64,000 nucleotides of DNA. Source: Macrolepiota albuminosa (Eukaryota > Basidiomycota > Agaricomycetes > Agaricales > Agaricaceae). This document shows positions 22,257-32,916 of the stretch, one piece after another (position 1 is the first letter of the stretch; each line of letters opens with the position of its first letter). The stretch spans positions 1,581,534-1,645,533 of the forward strand of contig JAMWFC010000088.1 of the NCBI GenBank assembly GCA_027475525.1, given 5' to 3'. Below the pieces are notes generated by a model. That model was not told the origin of the DNA. It was given only the letters and a program-made list of their open reading frames with translations, and searched no databases. Made by a program: the position numbers and the translations under genes.

Positions 22257-22577
22257 GGTATACGAGTGTAGTAGTGGTGGTGGTGGTAGTTGGCAAAAAG
22301 GCTTGTTGGGTAAAAAGTGGAGAAACCACGACCACGATTTTGGCCAACATTTATACGTCAAATCATGCATCACGTGCCACGACGCGTGCTGTCACTATTC
22401 TCCTTTGTTTGCCGTTGGTTGGTCGGTTTGTCACATTCAACAAAGACGCGTCGCGGAGACACAACATGTACAAACTCACGCGTCGTTATATAATCTCTTG
22501 GTCGGCATTGGCGTCGTCTTCGTTCACTTCCACCGCAAGACTCCCCTCGCAACTTGATCATCCAAACACATCTCGCA
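22257..22577. promoter_or_regulatory. Bidirectional H2A-H2B promoter
   Basis: Between the two ATGs lie a TATATAA at 22487-22493 (plus, 85 bp before the H2B ATG) and a TATAAA on the minus strand at 22355-22350 (about 95 bp before the H2A ATG). There are three ACGCGT boxes at 22382-22387, 22446-22451 and 22478-22483, and a CACGTG at 22371-22376. ACGCGT is the MBF (MCB) site that drives G1/S transcription in yeasts, so S-phase control is inferred for this pair. Confidence 0.7.
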
Positions 22578-23134
22578 ATGGCCCCTAAACCCGCTTCCAC
22601 TGCCGGCAAAGCCCCTGCTTCCACCGCCTCCAAGGCCCCCGCCAAATCCACCGAGGGCTCCAAGGCCGCGAAGAAGACTTCGTCCAAGCCCTCGACGGCG
22701 GGTGACGGCGAGAAGAAGAAGCGCAAGAAGGTCAGAAAGGAGACTTACTCGTCTTACATCTACAAGGGTGCGCCAACTTGTCTCTTGTACTATTACTTTG
22801 CTCACCCGACTTGCAATTGGTAGTCCTCAAGCAGGTCCACCCCGACACTGGTATCTCTAACAAAGCCATGGCGATCCTCAACAGCTTCGTCAACGATATC
22901 TTTGAGCGCATCGCTACCGAGGCTTCCAGTCCGTCTCCTATGATCATCAATAGTTTCTGTTTTTCTGATAATCAATATTTGATAGAACTCGCATCTTACT
23001 CGAAAAAATCCACTATCTCTTCACGCGAGATCCAGACTTCGGTCCGCCTCATCCTCCCTGGTGAACTCGCCAAACACGCCATCTCAGAAGGCACAAAATC
23101 CGTCACCAAATTCTCGTCTGCTGGAGCCAAGTAA
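22578..23134 (+). CDS. H2B: Histone H2B
   Basis: Three exons, 22578-22767, 22824-22928 and 22986-23134, 147 aa, phases consistent. It has a Lys/Ala/Ser-rich N-tail ([15 protein letters not shown]), then [17 protein letters not shown], the [16 protein letters not shown] helix, [15 protein letters not shown], and the C-terminal [16 protein letters not shown]. This is the standard H2B fold with the ubiquitinated Lys region SVTKFSS near the end. Donors are GTGCGC and GTCCGT, acceptors GTAG and ATAG. It pairs with H2A, and the shared promoter would keep the two in equal dose. Confidence 0.96.
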
Positions 23135-23829
23135 TCTGGGCTTGTGGGTTTTTATTTATCTTTCTTTTTAAGTTGTCGAGGTATGTTTTTGTGATGTCGT
23201 TTAAATCGGACAAGATGCTTATTGATTTTTTTAGGCACCTCAGTAGTGAGAGTGTAGAAGATCTCTAGTTTGTATACCAGTGTATCATTAATCTATGGTT
23301 TGGGCCATTCTTCTATCATTGAGATCTATAAAATTAGAGGTTCGGTGTCAGTTATGGTTTGACAAGGTCCTTGTTCTATTATTCTGTGCTAGCTGTCTGA
23401 AGGTAAATTACGCTCGGCCATCAGAATTACAGCATACATCTACTCAGTTCCGCCAAATACACTCACTGCCTTGTGACAGGGGCGAGTAAGTCGAGGGCAT
23501 GTTGGCTTCTTTCAATTGTCATACTTTATGTAGCAGTCTTTGTTGACTTTCCCATCGTCTCCCTGGGCAGCAAGTTCTCATGGTGGCCGACAAAGCGAGA
23601 AGGCGAGTTGTAGTACTTTTGAGTACAAGTATAGACAGCTGCTAATCGAGAACTAGAGTACTGATTATTCTATGCCAGAATACTATCATTCTTTCCCAAG
23701 GGAAGAAAAAACAATCAGCAGCAAACGCGAACTCTCCAACGTTCGGCACCATGGGGGAAGGGAGATCTCCGTGATGCTGGAAAACAAAAGTCAAAACATA
23801 AATGAATCTGCACGATTCACATTCGCGTG
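23135..23829. other. Intergenic region
   Basis: H2B 3' sequence followed by about 600 bp with no open frame carrying family motifs. Nothing further is recognised. Confidence 0.6.
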
Positions 23830-24718
23830 ATGAAGTTGTCAGCTGCCTTTAACCTATTCTCTGACCTCAGGGCAGCAATCAGTACTGCTATTTGGCCTAC
23901 ACTCCGAAATGTCATTCACCGACCTCTGCTGATTTTGCACCCGACGCAATTATCTCATGTGTTCATGTCACATGTCTGGGTCGCTTTCGCAGATGGTACA
24001 GACGAAGCCGGGCGGCCAGTCAAAGAAAAACTGATACCCTCAAATGCAATCGGAGTCGTCCTCGACATCGGTGCAGGTTCGTAATTTGTTTGTTATGTTT
24101 ACACCAACCCTCCCCGGTTTCGAGTTCTCACGCCCCGGTTTCGCAGGGCACGGACACACCGTCAACTATCTCGACAGAAAGCTCGTCTCGAGGTACATAG
24201 CACTAGAGCCCAACGCGCTCATGCACAGCCATATCCGCGCGAACGCCAACAAAGCCGGGTTCCTCGAATCCGACGGGACCCTCGCAATTCTATCCTGCGG
24301 TGCAGAAGACACGCAGACGATCCTATCGTATCTCGGTGGGGCCCCTCACCCCGTCGACACTCTCATCTCCGTTCTCACGCTTTGTTCCGTCCCGTCTCCC
24401 GAACGGACGTTGACCGCACTCGTCCGGGATGTTCTCAAACCCGGGGGAACGTTGCTCTTCTATGAGCACGTTCTGAGCCCCCGCGAGGACGTTGCTTGGT
24501 GGCAGCGGTTCTGGGCACCCCTTTGGAGTGTCCCGTTTGATGGGTGTAGACTTGACAGGCCATCGCATTTGTTTGCGGAACGGATGATGACTATTAGTAG
24601 GAATGGTGAGCAGGTGAGTATGTGGAGTTCTCGGGAAATGTGGGGGAAAGATGGAGAACCTGAGGAAAACCTGTTCTGGCATCAGGTGGGAAGGTTTGTA
24701 AAACATCTTGGTACGTAG
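23830..24718 (+). CDS. METTL7/TMT1-like class I SAM methyltransferase
   Basis: Two exons, 23830-24076 and 24147-24718 (intron GTTCGT...CGCAG, 70 bp), 272 aa. The intron falls inside SAM motif I, and splicing yields VLDIGAGHGHT near residue 76. Then follow YIALEPNALMHSHIR (acidic loop, motif II), LISVLTLCSVP (motif IV region), VRDVLKPGGTLLFYEHV (post-IV) and a C-terminal WSVPFDGCRLDR block. This order matches the METTL7/TMT1 thiol methyltransferases and their fungal relatives. The N-terminus is moderately hydrophobic, as in membrane-associated members. The stop lies in GGTACGTAG, which also looks like a donor site, so a further short exon is possible. The substrate is not deducible. Confidence 0.8.
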
Positions 24719-26979
24719 GATGTGGCAGGCTTTGATTTGCTATTCACAATGTGGCGTGTCGAGACCACTGAGAACTGAATGAACTCTAGTTAACCATGAT
24801 GGACTAAGTTGAGTTGAGCTGTGATGTGTGCCTTCAGCATACATATTCCATCTTGCTGGGGGCCAACCCCAACTCAATGTTTTTAGCCTCTTCTTCTTTT
24901 AATTGACTGCTCAGAACCGACCCATGTGTTTGGGGTGCTTAAATACAGAGATTGCTGACTGGTTGTCAATGTTGAGAATGGAAGGTGCAGATTGAGGTGT
25001 TCTGATATCAGCAAGGAAATTATGCAGCTAGCAGAGTTCTCATCCTGTCTTGCTGGCCACCACAAATTCAGCCTTGGTGCTTGAGAGAGCAACAATTGTC
25101 TGTAGCTTAGCAACAAGAAGCATGGAGCCAGAGGTGGAGTGGCCATTGTCAGGGTTACCACCATGATCAGTGATGACACCAACTGTGGTTGAATGTGCTG
25201 TTTGCTATGTATCAAAATGTTGTCTCCAGCACTTGGCATTAGGGTGCAAATTGCTGGAGTGAAGCTCCTCTTAGCACTTCTATATTGATTTCTTCTGGTC
25301 CCCTCATTTTGCAACTTGTGTTACCAGTGATGCTTTTCCTTGGCTTGGTGATTGGATTTTCTACTCTGTGATTGCTATTTGCCCTGCTGCCAAAATCTGT
25401 TGCCAGCACCACCACATTAACATCATATCCAAAGAAGTTGGCCATGATTTAGCCAATGTGCGTGTTTGTCTTTCCTTCTTGGAACACTGTCAAGAACTTC
25501 TGTTTAGTCTTTGTGATGACATTGCTGATGTGCTAGCCTGGCATGAGATCAACTACATTCAGGATGGTGACTTGTTGCCATTGGATGGGACCCAAGGTGC
25601 CAAGCCAGAATAGTTGCTTAGTCATAGCATTGTTGTTTGTGATACAGACCATATTTCTTTCTATGTTGTTAATGTGGTGGTGCTGGCAATGGAGTTTGGC
25701 AGCAGGGCAAATAGCAATCACAGAGTAGGAAACCCAATCACCAAGCTGGTAACATGAGTTGCAAAATGAGGGGACCAGAAGAAATCAATCTAGAAGTGCT
25801 AAGAGGAGGCAGGATAAGTGGAAAAAAGGCGATGTACATGAACAGAGACAGGAGTATGGGCAGTCTATTCATAATGAGTTTTGCTAGGGGACATAGCCCA
25901 GGCAGAGGAGATGCTGATACTATAAGGAGGAAAATAAGTCCACCAAGAAGGATGCTTAGCAGGGACAAGGGTGTCCTCAGAATTGGGTGCTTTGGAAGTG
26001 GTCTGGAAACTAGAAGATGGAGAGGGACTATGAGGGGGAGTAACCAAGGGAGTGAGAAGAAGAATGGCAGAAGAGTTGCTAGCCTTGGCAGGAACAGAAG
26101 GAGGGTTAGCACCCTCAATGGACATTGGAACATCAGTAGTGAGAGCAACCTCAGCAGAAGGAACAGCCAGAGATCTAAGCATCAAGTTAGAAGGGTAGTG
26201 GAAAATGAAGGATGACATACTGGTGACTACAAGTGTTGCTCTGAAGAGAGTTAGCAGCAAGAGGTGGAGAAAGTCAAAGAAGAAGAGCTTGTACCACCAG
26301 CAAGTCAGCAGCAGAAAGGACAGGCACAGGAGTAGCCTCGTCATCTGGCTCGCTCTTGGCATCTCTCTCAGTGCCATCACTTTCATCAGACAAAGACTCA
26401 GGAGTGGACAACATGACAGGGGTAGCAGGCGCTAACTTGCAGCACTTACTAGGACTTTTGGGAGAGGTGAGGATAGGCTTACATTTCAGAAGAGTTGGAT
26501 GATGAGGAGAGCAGGTGAAAGGAGCAGCAACAGTAGTGCTAAACTCACAGCACTGATCAAGATGAGTTGGTAGGTGGTGGTGAGTTCACATTGGTGACAA
26601 ACAAAATCCCAGACATTACAAACTAGGACAGCGTGCTCATAGTTGTGCTGCATAATAGCATCCTTACCATGTTCATGAGTCCAGATGCTATTGAAGGCAT
26701 ACCCACATCTTAATGCATTGCAACAGTAGCAGGGCAAAGAAGCAGTTGGGTACCAGCACCCCTCTGAATCATTTTCAGACCAGCATTTGTCATACTAGGC
26801 ATGCATATCCTGCCTGTTATTTTATACTTTTCTGTGTATTTATTGGGGTGTTTTTGGAGGTATAAATTATTGAGACTGCTACCAGAAGGCTTACAGTTTT
26901 CAGCCCATAATTAAATGTTTATTTTGACTTCTGGTGCATGGTGTGTTCCTGACTGCTGGTACAGTGTTGTATCAATAGT
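24719..26979. other. Decayed repetitive DNA, no supported gene
   Basis: Short frames on both strands (for example 25738-26148 and 26386-25865 on the minus strand) are Leu/Pro/Ser-rich or hydrophobic low-complexity without conserved motifs. CpG is nearly absent. The main structure is the inverted repeat at 25,264-25,810. Confidence 0.55.
25264..25810. repeat. Inverted repeat, arms about 150 bp, loop about 230 bp
   Basis: Left arm 25264-25429 and right arm 25662-25810 are reverse complements with few differences. Both include CACTTCTA(T/G)ATTGATTTC, GGTCCCCTCATTTTGCAAC, GGCTTGGTGATTGG and TGATTGCTATTTGCCCTGC. The left arm has an extra stretch of about 14 bp near 25,330. A transcript through it would form a long hairpin. 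It could be a foldback element or two oppositely inserted repeat fragments. Confidence 0.8.
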
Positions 26980-27889
26980 GATGAGACAGGCATTTAAACC
27001 ACCTTACACACCCTACCAGATGACATCCACATGACTACTCAGAAATCTAGGTGCTATGAGGAGACACTATTGGCACAACTATGGGAGGTAAACCTCAACC
27101 TATGTCTGACTAAGCACTCAAAAAGGGATATCATTAGGTGCTGACACCTGCCAGGACAATGCCATCAGAAAGTGTAAAAAGCTTGACACCTGGACTCATG
27201 GAAAATTAAGGAAATAAGTAGTGCCATTGACTTATGGCATCTGTTTAGGTTTTTCTGACTATAGCCCAGGCCATTCTGGCCAATCAGAATTGTACTCAGA
27301 AAGTGAGCAGACACTTTAATTTTTACTATTATCTTGCAGTAGCTGTGGCCAATGGGCTGTTACACTGTTGGTCACCATTACCCATGTGCTGGCAGTCACT
27401 GTTGACAGGTCACTGTTAGCTATGATCAGGATACAAGGTGCTAAATTCTAGCACTCCACATGGACTTTTTCTTGAGTCACAGTAGCATATAGTATAAAAG
27501 CTAGCTATGAACTTGGTAAATAGACAAAAAGAGGAAAGGAAGAGAAGAATCAGATCTCTCATTCTCAAGTGCTATTCAACATTAGCTTTCTCTAGCTCAA
27601 GCTATTGTCTGAGCTTGATGCTAGATTCATCTCAGCATTAGTATCATTTACAGTGCCACTATAGGCACATTGCATTACAATATTTTCTTGTTTTATGCCA
27701 ATGTCAGCTTCATCACTCACCACTTTTCCAGGTAGCATCCAAAGCACTAAACTCTAGTGCATTGACCTAGCTATCTTACTTCAGCACACCAAGATCTCTG
27801 CTCTGACTCTCACACCCTTACACCAAGCACTGGAGACAATGTCTTGAGATGTAGTGAACAGCACACCCAACCACAGTTGGCATCATCAC
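26980..27889 (+). repeat. LTR-like repeat, copy a (cut at right end)
   Basis: Colinear with the repeat at 42,686-43,754: shared blocks include CAGTAGCATATAGTATAAAAG (a TATA-like core), CAGTGCCACTATAGGCACATT, CAAGCACTGGAGACA and GCACACCCAACCACAGTTGG. It ends at the solo LTR starting at 27,890. The left end is approximate. Confidence 0.6.
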
Positions 27890-28459
27890 TAGGAGTTCTA
27901 AGATGAGACTGGGTTAATAAACTTAAAGTTGCAAAGTGCATACCAAACTCAGGAGCAGGCAGGTAATTTAGGCATGCCAGTCAAAGCATGCTAGTCAATG
28001 CATACTAGTCAAACAGAGGGCATGCAAACAATCAAAGTAAATATCAAGACTAGCAAAATACAAGGAGGGGCTACTCTATAAGTACTACAGGATTAGCTCT
28101 GGGTTTCTAAGGGTTCCAGAATATCTGGGACAGGTTCTGGTAGTCAATGGGTGGTGGAATGGAAACTGTATATCAGAGATTGTGCATGCAGAGCATGCAA
28201 TCAATTGGTGCAGAGGGGGGCTGTGATGTGTAATATGTGATAGCTGGGGTAAATGGTGTGATCTGATTATTGATTGCAGAATGATGGCCATGCTGGCAGA
28301 TAGTTCCAGGGTCTGTGATGTGGGGCTGTTGGGGGTGCTGTGTGATGGCAGCATTGGTAGTCATGATGGTGGAGGTCATGTTGTGGGGTCAGAGAAGGGA
28401 TCCCAGATGGAGTTCTTGGGGTGTCCTGGGGTGGTTCCAGATGGGAAGGGTTGTGACAG
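27890..28459 (-). repeat. Truncated solo LTR of the element A/B chromovirus family
   Basis: Reverse-complement match to the A and B LTRs. The LTR start TGTCACAACCC is at 28459, and the match runs through GTAGTACTTATAG- and TTGCATGCC-like blocks to CTCATCTTAGAAC at about 27,892. The last 200 bp or so of the LTR are missing. Almost every CpG of LTR B is TpG or CpA here. It directly abuts the broken Copia integrase at 28,460. Confidence 0.8.
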
Positions 28460-30047
28460 TTAGGAAGTACCCTGCCAGGTGCAATGTGCTAGGATCATCA
28501 TATAGAGTGCTTCCCCAATTGAAGGTGTAGATGTGGGGCTCCACAGGTCAACATAGATGCAATTGTTTGAATGGCCTTTGACTTCACATTTACTATTATA
28601 GGAACAGGATGTGTGCTTCTCATATATGCAGTTTTTGCAGAGACATTTAACTTCTGGATCTTCTTTGATGGTGAGGCTGTCTATCAGATCCATTCCTACT
28701 AGCTTTTGGATTGCATCTATACTTGCATGGCCAAAGCAACAGTGCCACCTGTCAAGATCAACTGGAATGTTTAGGGGTGCAGCTATCATGGCTTTTGCCT
28801 TCATTTCTGTGTCCAGAGTGCTTATAAGAGATATGCCATCACTTCCTTCACCAGTTAGGACCTCCCTCTCCTCAGGGTCTCTGAAGCTAGCCTTTCCTCT
28901 TGTGAAGGTCACTGAGAAACCTGCTTTGTCAAACTTCCCAATTGATATAAAATTTGCCAAAAGGTCAGGAGTGTGGAGTGCATCCTTAAAGAAGACTGTG
29001 TCCTTTGATGCTGCTTGTCTTTTTCTCAGAGTTGAGTAGGGAATATAGTTTGTAAAGGCTTCCCTTTTAATAAAGCAGTGGTCACTGGCTCTAAAATCCA
29101 CAAAGGTCAGGATGGGCCTGTTGCCATAGGTCATACATACTATGACATCAGGTGGCTAGTCATAGTTTGATTGTCACCATTGCCTGGTCCCTGTTTTGGA
29201 AGTTTAGAGAGAACTGCCTCTCCTTTCTTCCTCCTTGCCAGTAGCAATTTTTGACATTGTGTCCTGTGCACTTGCAGTTTGGGTTTGTGCACACTAACTT
29301 TGACCTTGAGGCTTTTGTATTTGTCTGTAGTGTGGTGACTGAGGAGGAAGCTAACTTTTGCATCTTCAGATGCTTCCAATGTACCAGGAGTCCTGATATC
29401 AGGTCTGCAGATGTCTTTATTGCATACATGCTTACTACTATGATGTTTCAGGATTTGAACAGAGATGTCATGACTATGGAACAGAAGGTAGTGTTGGAGA
29501 TGGTTGTACCCTTCTCTATGGTGTCCTGTCATTTTGTACAAAGATCCACAATGTCTATAAGAAAATCCACTTCATCAGTGAACCTAGCAGCACAAAGTGT
29601 GTTTTCTGCCTCTATTGCTGTGAGGTCAGATACTGCTCCATATGCATTTGTGAGTGATGCTCATGCATCTCCAGCTGTACCATCTATTTTTATATCCAGA
29701 CCAACAGGGTTTTTGCAATTGTAGACAATAAGTCTGAGTGTTCAGGTGTCCTGAAGGTCTCATTCCTCTTCAGATAGGGTTCTTGAAGTCCATGGGATAG
29801 ACTCTACTTACTTTTTCTTGGTCACAGACTTTTTCTTGATTGGTAGGGGTTTGGTGTTGTTTTAAGGGTTTTTGGGAGTGCTGTTGTTGGGTTCTGGCTT
29901 TAGAATGGTTTTTTCTAAGTAATCTTTTGCTCTGTAAGCTTGTGTGGCTATAAAAATTCTGTTTTTAAAGTGGACAAAGTTTGTCCTGTCAAACTGTAGT
30001 TCTTCAGAGAAGATGGGTAGTCCAGTGGCTGAGTTGTTGCCTGACAT
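28460..30047 (-). pseudogene. Truncated Ty1/Copia gag-protease-integrase
   Basis: Reading on the minus strand, it starts with a Copia gag N-terminus (29862-30047: ENFVHFKNR-like block with FVHFKNRIFIATQAYRAKDY). A frame-broken gag follows with the zinc knuckle CTNPNCKCTGHNVKNCYW (29,240-29,290). Then comes 29134-28460 with the GAG-pre-integrase zinc region (RWHCCFGHASIDAIQKL, CLCKNCIYEKH) and the first integrase block (YVDLWSPT). The order gag-IN before RT is the Copia order. The integrase core, RT and RNase H are absent: the element stops where the solo LTR begins. It is degraded by stops and frameshifts and has very few CpGs. Confidence 0.85.
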
Positions 30048-32146
30048 GTTGTTTTGACTATGTGTGTGGTTGGGTAGTAGGTGGTGGTTTTTGAATATGA
30101 GTCGTCCTCAGGTTTTCAATGAAGAAAATTTCATTGCACAGGCAAGATATGCAAACAGGGCCTATAACCTGTAGAAAAATACAAAATTAGGTCCTCAGAG
30201 GTCATGGCAATAGCAAGATGACTATATATTAGTACCTGCAGATAAATACAAGATTATATCTACAGGTAACAATAGTAAGCATAGCTCTGGTAAGTAAGCT
30301 AGAACAACATATCCTCAGAAGTCACAGCAGTAGCAAGATGACTGAAGATTTGTTTGTTTGCTATAAGTATTTGTAGAAAAAAAAATAAAGTTTATGCATA
30401 AAGAATAATAAACATATGAGGCAAAGGCAACTTGTTGTGGTGTAACACATGGCACTGCATGACCAATCTCAATAGAAGGTGTTGTATGTGTATACCTTGA
30501 TGATATTCTTATCTATACCAAGACTCTAGCTAGACTTGTTCTCTTTGAATCTCCCTCTGCCAGCTGTGTGACTGAGCCATAGCCTCCAGAGGTTGCTCTT
30601 ACACTTATGCACTGATGTTTGCTAACAAGAGGATTTTTGTTCATGGGGCTGATGCTTGCTAACAGCTGCTGGTATCCACTGAGTTTGTATGTGCATGCTT
30701 GTGTCTGCCTTATATCTATCTGCTAGACCATGTTATACAGCACATTGTAACACATCTGTGGCTCTGTATTCTACAGCATGCTGGAGACTACTCTACTACA
30801 ATATAGCAGACTCTATTGGACATATCTTGTATGGCACAAAGCAAGCTCCCCTACAATATATGACACATACCATTGTGATGTCTCTATGTGCTTGTACATA
30901 CTACTCTGTTTGCTACCATCTGCTATCATTAGTTCCTATCAAGTACTGTCTCCTGGCATGTCTACACACCTCTTTTCCTCCTTCCTCCTCTGATGTTAGA
31001 GGATGCTGATAGATGCTAGGACATGCCAATGAATGCTAGTAGATTCCAATGGTGATAGGCTTTTGCTCAGACTGAGCACATCAAGAGACAATACAAGGCT
31101 CCTGAAGATTAGAGCTATTGGGATCAGAATTACCTTGAATAATATATAGCAAGCTTTATTCACCAGCCTCAACTACTAGGCAACATCTATTGACTCCAGA
31201 AACTCAGGACCTTTGAGAAGATAATGCTAGCACAACTACAAAGAAGTTATTCTTAATCAATTCCTGATTAGTGCCAAATGGGAATATTATTAGGCAGTGC
31301 CACCTGTTGGGGCACCATTATCAGAAATATAAAAACTTCACATCTGAGCTTATTGGAAATAGAGAAAATAAGTAGCACTGGAATTAGCACTGTTGGAGTT
31401 TTTCTGACCATGTCTCAGGATATTCTGGCCATTTGGACTTATATTGTAAAGGTAAGCTGATAGGACCCCATACAGGCTTGGCATCGGTGCTGGAGACCTT
31501 GCTGCGCTCATTCTGAACTTGGTGCGCATGATTTATCCTTTCTAGGCCATTCCCAATGGACATGCACAGCAACCATCAAGATCAATCAGTAATAGTGCTG
31601 GCAGCAGCTGGAATGACAGCTGTTATCATGCCATCAGTAAGGTCTTGACAGGTGGCACTAATTAATCAGCACGTGGCCCAGCTAGCCAGTGACAGCACTT
31701 ACAAATTAGGGATAATGCAATAACTTGTGACGGCTGGACTGGCGTTCCACCATGGCACATGATAGCGCTTGGCGACCTTGAGACAGACAAAATGGACAGC
31801 AAGCTCGTAATTTCCTTTTATTTAGTTTAATTTATGGCCTTTACTTACATTCTTACCATTCTATTCCTGCCTTGGCGACACTTAGTTGCTTGGTGATGGA
31901 GAACTTTAACTTGTCAATAGTTAACACACAGAACAGAGTACCCCATTTACCTCGCTCAGTTCACCTTATGGTTCAGATTTCTTTTGAGCTGACTAAGTTC
32001 TTGGTTGCCAATTATCTGAACACTCTTAGCCTGCTTGCCACAGTTACGCTTACAGAACCTACACGCCTTGCATCTATGGCAGGCAATATGCAGCTTAGTC
32101 ATTGCTAAGCCTCCTGTTCTCTTACTGCATCCCTTGCTGCACTTAA
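30048..32146. other. Repeat-rich intergenic region
   Basis: No gene with family motifs. Two short related stretches at 30,150-30,330 (CCTCAGA(G/A)GTCA...AGCAAGATGACT) repeat each other. A partial LTR-like repeat lies at 31,053-31,455. The last 30 bp resemble the 74-bp tandem repeat right of element A. Confidence 0.55.
31053..31455 (+). repeat. LTR-like repeat, copy b (left part only)
   Basis: Begins TGATAGGCTT like copy c at 42,686, shares GAGCACATCAAGAGACA and the TTTTTCTGACCAT...CTGGCCA blocks, and is lost before the TATA-like core. Confidence 0.6.
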
Positions 32147-32151
32147 CCCAC

Positions 32152-32883
32152 TGTCATGACCCCTCCCCTCCAGATCCACCCCGGGACACCCCTGGAACAC
32201 CATCCAGGACCCTCCCTCCGACCCCACAGGACACGCCCTGCCATCACGACTACTGACACTGCCATCACACGCATCAAGGGCCGCCATCAGCTGCCACCAG
32301 CCCCGATCAACGATCGGATCACGCAACTTGCTTCTGGCCATCACACATCATGCATCACAGCTCCCTCTGTGCCAATTGATCGTGCTCCCCACATGCGTGA
32401 TCCAAGTATACAGTCCCTGCCTGCTACTCAATGACTCCCGGAACCCATCCCAGACACCCCGGAACCCCAAGACCCGGTCCCGTAGTACTTATAGCGTAGT
32501 TCCCTGTTGTATTTGTTAGTCTTGATATTAACTTGAATTGTTGCGTGCTCTCTGCTTGACTGGTACGCACTGACTGGCACGCTTTGACTGGCATGCTTGA
32601 ATAATCGCGTGCTCTAAGTTTGGCATGCACTTTGTGACTTATAATTTGTTAACCTGGTCTCGTCTTAGAACCCCCGGTTCACGACTTGACCCCCACCCAA
32701 CCCTCAGCTACCCAAAACCCAAAACCCCCAGATCAAGTCCCCTCTCTCAGAATTACCCCTATCCACGTCTTGAACCCCGGAGTCCTAGCCCCGGAGTTCC
32801 AGACACCCAAGTATCTGTAGATCAAGTCTGCCTCGTAAGGGCGTTGCTTTCCCGGAAAGCCCCTGACTCAGCGGAACCTGACA
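32152..32883 (+). repeat. 5' LTR of element A
   Basis: 732 bp, starts TGTCATGACC and ends AACCTGACA, colinear with LTR B (54281-54999) with frequent C-to-T and G-to-A differences at CpG. Confidence 0.93.
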
Positions 32884-32916
32884 TAATATCAAGACTCCCT
32901 CTTTACACCATTCTTG

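Noticed and set aside
25738..26386. Hydrophobic minus-strand frames as membrane protein genes
   Set aside because: Leu/Pro/Ser low complexity in CpG-poor repeat DNA, overlapping frames, no motif.
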